DNA from: Comamonas avium
Lineage (GTDB): Bacteria; Pseudomonadota; Gammaproteobacteria; Burkholderiales; Burkholderiaceae_C
DNA length: 64,000 nt
Reading direction: 5' to 3'
Assembly (NCBI RefSeq): GCF_014836675.1
Contig: NZ_JACSQK010000005.1
Span: forward strand, 391,422 to 455,421
Part shown: one piece after another, positions 15,200-22,714 of the stretch
How the letters are laid out: every line of letters starts with the position of its first letter
Numbering within the stretch: position 1 is the stretch's first letter
Made by a program: the position numbers and the translations under genes
The notes under the pieces: model-generated
Told to the model about the DNA's origin: nothing
The model's input: only the letters and a program-made list of their open reading frames with translations
Database searches by the model: none

Positions 15200-16573
15200 A
15201 TGTCGCGACTGTTTATTGCCCTGTCCCTCAGCCTGTGTTTCACACATGCTGTTGCTGCCGCCGATCTGGATGCCTTGTTCAATCAGGAGCGCTATGGCGA
15301 GTTTTTGCCAAAGGCTCACAGCGCTGCAGCCACAGGGGATGCGCAAGCCTTGTTCCTGCTGGGCAAGGCTTATCACCTTGGGCAAGGTGTAGACAAGAGC
15401 GAGGCGCTCGCCAAAAGCTATTACGAAAAAGCACGCGCCGCAGGCTCAGCACGCGCCAGCCACAATCTTGGCACTGTGCTCATGAGTGAAAAGCGCTCTG
15501 TCGAGGCCATTCCTTTGCTGGAAGAGGCGTTGCAGCGTGGTTTGCTGATGCCGACACTGTTCAATCTGGGCAAGGCATACAGCCCTGGCGATCGCGACTA
15601 TCAGGTGCAGCGCCATGGCGCGGTTGTCAGGGCCGAGCAAGCGGGAGACTACTTTGTCCTGTCTTATGAGCAGGATGCGGACATCACCTCGCTGATGGAA
15701 GCCTCGCGCAATTATCTGCAGGCATATTTGGCGCTGCGCAATAACCACTTCAGCGTTCCAACAGAAGACACGCGTGAGCGGCTGCGGGGCAAGGCATTGG
15801 CAGGGTTGAAGAAGGGCATGGCTCGCGACAACGCGCAGGCATGGAGCAACTATGGCGTCATGCTGCTGGAGGAGCAAGATTTCAGCGGTGCCCGACAGGC
15901 TTTGCAGCAAGGTGCGCAGCGCAAGGTGGCTGTGGCGCACTACCATCTGGCGCGCATGGCTGCCAAAGGTTTGGGGCTGCCTGCTGTTGACCGCCGGGCA
16001 GAAGCGTATCACTACGAGCAAGCCGCTTTGCTGGGGTTGAAGGAGGCTGCCCGGCCAGCCATTAGCCGCCTTGTGGAAGTGCTTCGATACGAGACGGATC
16101 TGGCCGCACTCGAAGACGGTGCAGGCAGGCTGCGGGTGTTGCAGGCTGCTGACGGCGATGGCTTGCGGGCTGACTCCGTCTTGTCTCGTCTGGAGTGGGG
16201 GCATTTTCTGCAGAGTCAGCGCAAGCAGGCCAAGGCCTTGCCCGATAAGCCGCTGTACCTGCAAGCTTGTGGCCTGGGTCTGAGCCAGCTGTATGGCGGC
16301 ACTTACAACCTTGGCTTTAACACTTCGTGGCGATTGCAGGTGCACCGTTCACTGGAAAAACCAGAGCGTCTTCCTATCGAAGGGCATGTCGATGAAGACG
16401 GTTGTGCCACGCTTGTCGAGCCTTTGCCGCAGCATATTCGAGCAAGCCTGAGTGATGGCGCAGTGCTGGCTCTTGCCTTTCCGAACTTCACCTTGCCACT
16501 GGCCTTGAAGGAGGCCGATGACCGCTTGCAGCTCGACATGCAAGCCATAGAGCTGCCGATTCCCAGGTTTTAG
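15200..16573 (+). CDS. Secreted Sel1/TPR-repeat protein
   Basis: A 457-aa protein with a signal peptide (MSRLFIALSLSLCFTHAVAA) and helical repeats of the Sel1 type, seen as ALFLLGKAYHLGQGVDKSEA (residues about 52-71), ASHNLGTVLMSEKRSVEAIP and AHYHLARMAAKGLGLPAVDR. Sel1 repeats mediate protein-protein contacts, so a periplasmic scaffold role is plausible, but no function can be named. The C-terminal 150 residues are not obviously repetitive. The ATG at 15200 is chosen for the signal peptide. The gene separates comEC from a decayed copy of the comEC 3' end, suggesting that it arrived by an insertion or duplication event. Confidence 0.75.
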   Translation: MSRLFIALSLSLCFTHAVAAADLDALFNQERYGEFLPKAHSAAATGDAQALFLLGKAYHLGQGVDKSEALAKSYYEKARAAGSARASHNLGTVLMSEKRSVEAIPLLEEALQRGLLMPTLFNLGKAYSPGDRDYQVQRHGAVVRAEQAGDYFVLSYEQDADITSLMEASRNYLQAYLALRNNHFSVPTEDTRERLRGKALAGLKKGMARDNAQAWSNYGVMLLEEQDFSGARQALQQGAQRKVAVAHYHLARMAAKGLGLPAVDRRAEAYHYEQAALLGLKEAARPAISRLVEVLRYETDLAALEDGAGRLRVLQAADGDGLRADSVLSRLEWGHFLQSQRKQAKALPDKPLYLQACGLGLSQLYGGTYNLGFNTSWRLQVHRSLEKPERLPIEGHVDEDGCATLVEPLPQHIRASLSDGAVLALAFPNFTLPLALKEADDRLQLDMQAIELPIPRF

Positions 16574-16609
16574 TTGGGCGCAGGCTCCTGTGCCCATTGG
16601 TGCGGCTTT

Positions 16610-16830
16610 TTTGCACCCAGCGCAGCCGCAGATGACCATTGGTAGGTCAGGCTATTGCAACCGCTGGGGGCAGGCTGTGATGGCGATGCTTTGCCGTGAC
16701 CACAAGCGCAGTCAACTTGGTCAGCGCGCCCACACCTGTGGCGCTGCGGGAGCCCTGAATCTGTGCTGCGCGAGCGTTCCATACCCCCGAGTACTGCTCG
16801 CCAGTTGTGCCTTGGTGCGGGGCTGCATTG
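16610..16830 (+). pseudogene. Decayed duplicate of the comEC 3' end
   Basis: The sequence aligns by eye with the last 200 or so bases of comEC (about 14480-14695). Shared blocks include GTCAACTTGGTCAGC, TGTGGCGCTGCG, a block AGCCC-GAATC-GTGCTG-GCGAGCG, and GAGTACTG-TCGCCAG. Translation keeps a Ser-Gly-Tyr-x-Asn-Arg start like comEC SGYRNRFG, but substitutions and frameshifts prevent a matching protein. The copy lies just downstream of the Sel1-repeat gene, so the order is comEC - sel1 - comEC remnant. Confidence 0.75.
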
Positions 16831-16944
16831 CTACACTGACCGACACATAAAGTGCAGGAATGGCATCGTTTTCGAGGAGGGCAGGGCTGTCAGGCCTGAT
16901 TCTTGCTCAATAACAGGCAATCCATTCGCAGGAGGCGTGCAAGC

Positions 16945-18489
16945 ATGCAGAAATTCGACGAAATGTACGCAATGCTGCCCTTTGACGGCAGTGATGTACG
17001 GGCCCATTACAAGGCCTATGCCCAATGGCTGGCGCGCCAGCCGCACGCCACCATGCAAGCCCGCATGGCGGAGGCCGAGATGATCTTTCGGCGCGTGGGG
17101 ATCACCTTTGCCGTCTATGGCGACAAGGACGAAAGTGGTGCGGGCACGGAGCGGCTCATTCCGTTCGATTTGATTCCGCGCATCATCCCCTCGCATGAAT
17201 GGCTGCGCATGCAGCAAGGCTTAGTACAGCGCGTTACGGCCCTCAATCGTTTCATTGGCGACATCTACCACGGGCAGGACATTCTGCGGGCGGGGATTGT
17301 TCCGCGTGACCTGATTGATGGCAATGCTCAGTTCCGTCCGCAAATGCAAGGGGTGCAGGTGCCCGGCAACATTTATGCGCACATTGCGGGCATTGACATT
17401 GTGCGTGCCCCGAATGCGCTCGGTGAGGGCGAGTATTACGTGCTGGAAGACAACTTGCGCGTGCCTTCCGGCGTGTCTTACATGCTGGAAAACCGCAAGA
17501 TGATGATGCGGCTCTTTCCGGAGCTTTTCAGCAGCCATGCCGTGGAGCCTGTGGCGCATTACCCCGACTTGCTGCTGGACACTTTGCGCGCCAGTGCGCC
17601 ACCGGCTGCAGCCAGTGCCTCTGCCACCGTGGTGGTGCTGACGCCTGGCATGTACAACAGTGCGTACTTTGAGCATGCATTTCTGGCCCAGCAAATGGGC
17701 GTAGAGCTGGTCGAGGGGCAAGACTTGGTTGTGCGTGACAAGGTCGTCTACATGCGCACAACCCGAGGCCTGCAGCGGGTGGATGTGATCTATCGCCGTG
17801 TCGATGACGACTTTCTGGATCCCGACGTGTTCAGGCCCACATCCACACTGGGTTGCTCGGGCTTGATGGATGCCTACTGCGCAGGCAACGTCACCATTTG
17901 CAACGCTGTAGGGACAGGCATAGCGGATGACAAGTCGGTCTATCCGTACGTGCCTGACATGATCCGTTTCTATCTGGGCGAAGAGCCCATCCTCAATAAC
18001 GTACCGACCTGGCTGTGCCGCAAGCCAGATGACCTGAAATATGTGCTGGCTCATCTGCCTGAGCTGGTGGTCAAAGAGGTGCATGGCGCAGGGGGCTACG
18101 GGATGCTGATTGGCCCCACCTCTAGCCGCGCTGAAATTGAAGACTTCCGACGTGCCTTGCTGGCCAATCCTGCGGGCTACATTGCACAGCCCACCTTGAG
18201 TTTGTCCAGTTGCCCCACCATGGTGGAGGCCGGTGTGGCCCCACGACATATTGATCTGCGGCCTTTTGTGCTGAGCAGCAGCCAGCAAGTGCGGATGGTG
18301 GCCGGTGGGCTGACACGCGTTGCCCTGAAAGAGGGCTCTTTGGTGGTCAACTCTTCCCAAGGCGGCGGCACCAAAGACACCTGGGTGATGGGGGCTGGGA
18401 GTGTGGATCACGCTGCGCACATCCCGCCAGGCATGACACAGACCATGCGCCCATGGGCCATGGAACAGTCTTTGAGCGCAGGGCTGTGA
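16945..18489 (+). CDS. Circularly permuted ATP-grasp protein
   Basis: A 514-aa member of the circularly permuted ATP-grasp type 2 family (DUF404/DUF407 architecture). Recognisable stretches are LIPFDLIPRIIPSHEWLRMQ, QDILRAGIVPRDLI, EYYVLEDNLRVPSGVSYMLE, LGCSGLMDAYCAGNVTICNA, VVKEVHGAGGYGMLIGP and LRPFVLSSSQQVRMVAGGLT, which carry the ATP-grasp nucleotide and metal sites. These proteins are normally encoded beside an alpha-E protein and are proposed to form a peptide-ligating system, but the product is not established. The ATG at 16945 follows an AGGAGG ribosome binding site. The stop lies one base before a decayed alpha-E start. Confidence 0.9.
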   Translation: MQKFDEMYAMLPFDGSDVRAHYKAYAQWLARQPHATMQARMAEAEMIFRRVGITFAVYGDKDESGAGTERLIPFDLIPRIIPSHEWLRMQQGLVQRVTALNRFIGDIYHGQDILRAGIVPRDLIDGNAQFRPQMQGVQVPGNIYAHIAGIDIVRAPNALGEGEYYVLEDNLRVPSGVSYMLENRKMMMRLFPELFSSHAVEPVAHYPDLLLDTLRASAPPAAASASATVVVLTPGMYNSAYFEHAFLAQQMGVELVEGQDLVVRDKVVYMRTTRGLQRVDVIYRRVDDDFLDPDVFRPTSTLGCSGLMDAYCAGNVTICNAVGTGIADDKSVYPYVPDMIRFYLGEEPILNNVPTWLCRKPDDLKYVLAHLPELVVKEVHGAGGYGMLIGPTSSRAEIEDFRRALLANPAGYIAQPTLSLSSCPTMVEAGVAPRHIDLRPFVLSSSQQVRMVAGGLTRVALKEGSLVVNSSQGGGTKDTWVMGAGSVDHAAHIPPGMTQTMRPWAMEQSLSAGL

Positions 18490-18490
18490 C

Positions 18491-18570
18491 ATGTTGAGTA
18501 CAACTGCCGATCACCTGTGCTGGATGCCTGTCTGCACCGAACGGGCAGACAAGTGCGCTGCACTTGCATC
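18491..18570 (+). pseudogene. Decayed duplicate of the alpha-E gene 5' end
   Basis: Starting one base after the ATP-grasp stop, this stretch encodes MLSTTADHLCWM then TERAD, against MLSRTADHLFWM then TERAE in the real alpha-E gene at 18625. Similarity is strong over about 60 bases and then fades. The frame ends after 46 codons at the TAA near 18630. It looks like a tandem partial duplication of the gene start, with the intact downstream copy now using its own GGAGGAG site. Confidence 0.75.
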
Positions 18571-18624
18571 ACAACACGGCCAGCCTGCGCAGCAGGCGCG
18601 GGTTTTTTTGCCCGGGAGGAGCTC

Positions 18625-19587
18625 ATGCTAAGTCGCACTGCTGATCACCTGTTCTGGATGTCTCGTTACACCGAACGGGCAGAAAACACCGCCCGTATGC
18701 TGAACGTGAGCTACGACACCTCCATGCTCCCCATGCGCCCGGAAGATGCCGAGCGAGCGTGGCAAGGGGTGCTGTCCATCAGCGAACTGGTTCCGGCTTA
18801 CCAGGCCCGATACCGGCAAGTGACACGCGACAACGTCTTGTTCTTCATGGTGGCCGACGAGACCAATCCCACCTCGATCGTCTCGTGTCTGCGTGCTGCG
18901 CGTGAAAATGCGCGGGCGGTGCGCGGCACGTTAACGACGGAAGTCTGGGAAACGCAAAACCAGACCTGGCTGGCGCTGCGCAAGCAGCTGCAAGACGGTG
19001 CTCTGGAAAAAGATCCGGGGCAGTTCTTTGAATGGGTGAAATACCGCTCGCATCTTTCGCGGGGCGTGGTGCTGGGCACCATGCTGCAAGACGAGGCGTT
19101 TAACTTTCTGCGCCTTGGCACATTTTTGGAGCGTGCAGACAATACCGCGCGTTTGCTGGATGTGCGCTTTCACGCAATTTCGCGAGACTACTACGGCACA
19201 GACCCCAGCCGCAAAGGTGTGCAGCAGTTTGATTTTTATCACTGGAGTGCCTTGCTGCACAGCGTCTCGGCCTTTGAGGTCTATCGCAAGGTCTACCGCG
19301 ATGTGATTACCCCAGAGCGTGTGGCAGAGTTGCTGGTGCTGCGGGCAGACATGCCGCGCTCTTTGCATGCCTGTCTGCGAGAGGTGGTCTACAACCTGAA
19401 AGTTGTGGCGCACGAAGGCGCTCTAGACAGCCAGCGCAGGGCCGGGCGACTGCTGGCAGATTTGCAGTACGGCCAGATTGACGAGATTTTGGAAACGGGT
19501 CTGCACGCCTACCTCACGCAGTTTCTGGATCGCGTGAATCAACTCGGTGAGTTCATTGCCAAGGACTATCTGGTGCCCGAGCTTTAG
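18625..19587 (+). CDS. Alpha-E domain protein
   Basis: A 320-aa, largely helical protein of the alpha-E family, beginning MLSRTADHLFWMSRYTERAE, with QTWLALRKQLQDG and FLRLGTFLERADNTARLLDV in the middle. In many proteobacteria it is encoded next to a circularly permuted ATP-grasp protein, as here, and usually also near a transglutaminase-like protein that is not present in this locus. The biochemical role is not established. The ATG at 18625 has a good GGAGGAG site. A decayed copy of its 5' end lies upstream. Confidence 0.88.
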   Translation: MLSRTADHLFWMSRYTERAENTARMLNVSYDTSMLPMRPEDAERAWQGVLSISELVPAYQARYRQVTRDNVLFFMVADETNPTSIVSCLRAARENARAVRGTLTTEVWETQNQTWLALRKQLQDGALEKDPGQFFEWVKYRSHLSRGVVLGTMLQDEAFNFLRLGTFLERADNTARLLDVRFHAISRDYYGTDPSRKGVQQFDFYHWSALLHSVSAFEVYRKVYRDVITPERVAELLVLRADMPRSLHACLREVVYNLKVVAHEGALDSQRRAGRLLADLQYGQIDEILETGLHAYLTQFLDRVNQLGEFIAKDYLVPEL

Positions 19588-19617
19588 GCTTTAGGCGATG
19601 CACATGGCGATGCACAT

Positions 19618-19646
19618 AAAAAAAGAGCCCCAGTGGGCTCTTTTTA
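19618..19646. terminator. Rho-independent terminator between alpha-E and bfr
   Basis: Stem AAAAGAGCCC / GGGCTCTTTT with loop CAGT; A and T runs on both sides allow function in either direction for the convergent genes. Confidence 0.85.
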
Positions 19647-19668
19647 TTGATGGTCAAACCACTCACGC

Positions 19669-20151
19669 TCAATGTGCTTCGGCTTCGCCCATTTGCGTTT
19701 GCAGGTAGTTCTGCACGCCCACCTTCTCGATCAGGTCCAGCTGTGTCTCGAGGAAATCGATGTGCTCCTCTGTGTCATCCAGAATCTTGAGCAGCAGGTC
19801 GCGCGAGACAAAGTCATGGGCTGTCTCTGCCGTGCGGATGCCTGCTTTGATGGTGGCTTGCGCGGCAGTTTCCAGGTTGAGGTCGCACTGCAGTGCTTCT
19901 GGCACGTTTTCACCGATTTGCAGCTTGCCCAGATCTTGCAGATTCGGCAGGCCATCGAGCATGAAGATGCGGTCCATCAGCACATCAGCGTGCTTCATCT
20001 CGCCGATGGATTCTTTGTATTCAATCTTGGCCAAGGCCTCAAGACCCCAGTGTTTGTACATGCGGTAGTGCATGTAGTACTGGTTGATTGCCGTCAATTC
20101 GTTTTTCAGCTGGGCTTGCAGCGCAGCGATGACTTGCGGATCGCCTTTCAT
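19669..20151 (-). CDS. bfr: Bacterioferritin
   Basis: Iron storage protein of 160 aa forming 24-mer shells. It starts MKGDPQVIAALQAQLKNELT with AAGGAGT upstream of the ATG at 20151. By position against E. coli Bfr, the haem ligand Met52 and ferroxidase ligands E18, E51, H54, E94 and H130 are present, while the position equivalent to E127 is Thr (DTEEH where E. coli has DEEGH). This could alter the di-iron site, or E128 could substitute. C-terminal NYLQTQMGEAEAH is typical. It faces ahpC divergently, linking iron storage with peroxide defence. Confidence 0.92.
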   Translation of the reverse strand: MKGDPQVIAALQAQLKNELTAINQYYMHYRMYKHWGLEALAKIEYKESIGEMKHADVLMDRIFMLDGLPNLQDLGKLQIGENVPEALQCDLNLETAAQATIKAGIRTAETAHDFVSRDLLLKILDDTEEHIDFLETQLDLIEKVGVQNYLQTQMGEAEAH

Positions 20152-20284
20152 GAGGGACTCCTTGTTGTTGTGAGGGGTGAGTGCATTGTCATGCACTCCT
20201 GCGGCATCACCAAGTGTGGCAAGCAAAACCACGCGCGTGCGTATTGGCTGCGTGTGATGCTGAGTTGCGTTCTCGTTAGAGTTA

Positions 20285-20345
20285 AATAGTTTTTGATAAT
20301 CAATAGTATTAAATCAATTGATTGAAATTATTCTGCATAGGCTTT
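20285..20345. promoter_or_regulatory. AT-rich ahpC upstream region, candidate OxyR site
   Basis: AT-rich stretch with AATCAATTGATT palindrome and spaced ATAG/ATAA elements, about 45-100 bases before ahpC. OxyR regulates ahpC in many proteobacteria; the match to the spaced ATAG-CTAT consensus is only partial. Confidence 0.35.
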
Positions 20346-20387
20346 AGACTACACAGTGTTCTCAGCTGTATCACATAAGGAAACAAC

Positions 20388-20951
20388 ATGTCCGTTATCA
20401 ACACCGTTATCAAGCCTTTCCAAGCCTCCGCTTTCAAGGACGGCAAGTTCATCGAAGTGTCCGAAAAGGACGTGCTGGGTAAGTGGGCTGTGTTCTTCTT
20501 CTACCCTGCCGACTTCACCTTTGTTTGCCCCACAGAGCTGGGCGACGTGGCTGACCACTACGACCAGTTCCAGAAGCTGGGCGTGGAAATCTACTCGGTG
20601 TCCACTGACACACATTTCGTTCACAAGGCCTGGCACGATTCTTCCGAAACCATCGGCAAGATCAAGTACACCATGATTGGCGACCCAAGCGGCGTGATCA
20701 CGAACAACTTTGAAGTGATGCGTCCCGGTGTCGGCCTGGCTGACCGCGGTACCTTCATTGTGGACCCCGATGGTGTGATTCAAGCCGTGGAAATCACTGC
20801 TGAAGGCATTGGCCGCAATGCAGAAGACCTGCTGCGCAAGGTCAAGGCCGCTCAATACGTGCGTAACCACCCCGGTGAAGTGTGCCCTGCCAAGTGGAAC
20901 GAAGGCGATGCAACCTTGGCTCCTTCGCTGGACCTGGTCGGCAAGATCTAA
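20388..20951 (+). CDS. ahpC: Alkyl hydroperoxide reductase, peroxiredoxin subunit
   Basis: AhpC reduces hydrogen peroxide and organic hydroperoxides in the cytosol. The 187-aa typical 2-Cys peroxiredoxin has the peroxidatic Cys in [12 protein letters not shown] (about residue 47) and the resolving Cys in [10 protein letters not shown] (about 166). [15 protein letters not shown] and [15 protein letters not shown] are family signatures. The start follows AAGGAAAC. The partner reductase ahpF is 86 bases downstream, but a strong terminator lies between, so ahpC is probably made in excess with some read-through to ahpF. Confidence 0.97.
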   Translation: MSVINTVIKPFQASAFKDGKFIEVSEKDVLGKWAVFFFYPADFTFVCPTELGDVADHYDQFQKLGVEIYSVSTDTHFVHKAWHDSSETIGKIKYTMIGDPSGVITNNFEVMRPGVGLADRGTFIVDPDGVIQAVEITAEGIGRNAEDLLRKVKAAQYVRNHPGEVCPAKWNEGDATLAPSLDLVGKI

Positions 20952-20962
20952 TCTTTGCCCGG

Positions 20963-20993
20963 AAAAAGCCCGGGGAGGACCCGGGCTTTTTTT
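20963..20993 (+). terminator. Rho-independent terminator between ahpC and ahpF
   Basis: Stem AAAAGCCCGGG / CCCGGGCTTTT followed by a run of seven T, twelve bases after the ahpC stop. Confidence 0.85.
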
Positions 20994-21037
20994 CAACCTC
21001 GCTATCGTTGACTATTAAATAAATATTTCATTAGGGA

Positions 21038-22603
21038 TTGACTATTATGCTGGACGCCAACCTCAAAACCCAACTCAAGGCTTACCTCGAACGTCTGCAA
21101 AAGCCGCTCGAACTGGTGGCAAGCTTGGATGACAGCAAGGCGGCTGGTGAAGTCAAGTCGCTGCTGGCCGATCTGGCCGCGCTCAGCGACAAAATCACCG
21201 TTCGTGAGAACAATGATCTGAATGTGCGCAAGCCATCGTTTCTGATTACCAACCCGGGCGTAGATTCCGGTGTGCGTTTTGCGGGCGTGCCTCTGGGGCA
21301 CGAATTCACATCCCTGGTGCTGGCGTTGCTGCACGTGGGTGGACATCCCTCTAAGGAATCTGCAGACCTGCTCGAACAAGTCAAGGCGATTGATACGCCG
21401 TTGAACTTTGAGACCTATTACTCGCTGTCTTGCCACAACTGCCCTGACGTGGTGCAGGCGCTGAATCTGATGGCCGCGCTGAACCCGAACATCACGCACA
21501 CCGCAATTGATGGTGGCCTGTTCCAGCAAGAAGTGACGGACCGCGAAGTCATGGGCGTGCCCACAGTGTTCGTCAACGGCGAGCGCTTTGGCCAAGGCCG
21601 CATGGAGCTCGGTGAGATCGTCGCCAAGGTGGACACCGGCGCTGCTGCCCGCGAAGCTGCCAAGATCTCGGCCAAGGACGCGTTTGATGTGCTGGTTGTC
21701 GGCGGTGGCCCTGCTGGCGCAGCCGCAGCCATCTACGCGGCGCGCAAGGGCATTCGCACGGGTATTGCAGCCGACCGCATCGGTGGTCAGATGCTCGATA
21801 CCGTGGACATCGAGAACTTCATTTCGGTCAGCAAGACCGAAGGCCCCAAGCTGTCGGCGGCCATGGAAAACCACATCCGTGACTATGACGTGGACATCAT
21901 GGGCCTGCAGCGTGCAGCCAAGCTGATTCCTGCGGCCACCGAAGGCGGTCTGATCGAGGTGCAGACAGAGTCCGGTGCCACACTCAAGGCCAAGACCGTA
22001 ATCTTGTCCACCGGCGCCCGCTGGCGCAACATGAACGTGCCCGGTGAAGAGCAGTACCGCACCAAGGGCGTGACTTACTGCCCGCACTGTGACGGCCCCC
22101 TGTTCAAGGGCAAGGACGTGGCCGTGATCGGTGGCGGTAACTCGGGTGTCGAGGCTGCGATTGATCTGGCTGGCCTGGTCAAGCACGTTACGGTGCTGGA
22201 GTTCGCCGCTGAACTCAAGGCTGATGCCGTGCTGCAAAAGAAGCTGCGCAGCCTGCCTAACGTGACTGTTATCTTGAATGCCCAGACCACCGAAGTGAAC
22301 GGTGACGGCAAGAAAGTGACCGGCATCACCTACAAGGACCGCACCACCGACGAGATCAAGCAGATCGCGCTGGAAGGTATCTTTGTGCAGATCGGTCTGC
22401 TGCCCAACACCGACTGGCTCAAGGGTACGGTCAACCTGACGCGCTTTGGCGAGATCGAAATCAACGCCCGTGGCGAGACCAATGTACCGGGCGTGTTTGC
22501 TGCCGGTGACTGCACCAACGTGCCGTACAAGCAGATCATCATTGCAGCGGGTGCAGGTGCAACGGCAGCACTGTCGGCCTTTGACCATCTGATTCGCCAT
22601 TGA
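21038..22603 (+). CDS. ahpF: Alkyl hydroperoxide reductase subunit F
   Basis: Flavoprotein disulfide reductase that passes electrons from NADH through FAD and two Cys pairs to AhpC. The 521-aa protein has tandem thioredoxin-like folds at the N-terminus with CHNC at residues 132-135, then a thioredoxin-reductase-like half with FAD motif [23 protein letters not shown] at 348-351, NAD motif [17 protein letters not shown], and C-terminal [19 protein letters not shown]. Full length for the family. A long antisense frame over this gene is a codon-bias shadow. Confidence 0.97.
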   Translation: MTIMLDANLKTQLKAYLERLQKPLELVASLDDSKAAGEVKSLLADLAALSDKITVRENNDLNVRKPSFLITNPGVDSGVRFAGVPLGHEFTSLVLALLHVGGHPSKESADLLEQVKAIDTPLNFETYYSLSCHNCPDVVQALNLMAALNPNITHTAIDGGLFQQEVTDREVMGVPTVFVNGERFGQGRMELGEIVAKVDTGAAAREAAKISAKDAFDVLVVGGGPAGAAAAIYAARKGIRTGIAADRIGGQMLDTVDIENFISVSKTEGPKLSAAMENHIRDYDVDIMGLQRAAKLIPAATEGGLIEVQTESGATLKAKTVILSTGARWRNMNVPGEEQYRTKGVTYCPHCDGPLFKGKDVAVIGGGNSGVEAAIDLAGLVKHVTVLEFAAELKADAVLQKKLRSLPNVTVILNAQTTEVNGDGKKVTGITYKDRTTDEIKQIALEGIFVQIGLLPNTDWLKGTVNLTRFGEIEINARGETNVPGVFAAGDCTNVPYKQIIIAAGAGATAALSAFDHLIRH

Positions 22604-22660
22604 TGGCTAGATCGTGACGTTGGCTTGATGCGCGTGCCTGCCAAGCGCGCAAAGCCATTG

Positions 22661-22690
22661 AAAAAGGACTGCCCAGGCAGTCCTTTTTTT
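22661..22690 (+). terminator. Rho-independent terminator after ahpF
   Basis: Stem AAAAAGGACTGC / GCAGTCCTTTTTT with a four-base loop. Confidence 0.85.
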
Positions 22691-22714
22691 GTGGGCATAC
22701 ATGCAGGTGGGCAT

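Noticed and set aside
21002..22600. A 532-codon frame antisense to ahpF.
   Set aside because: Same reasoning: ahpF has complete motifs and the antisense product does not.
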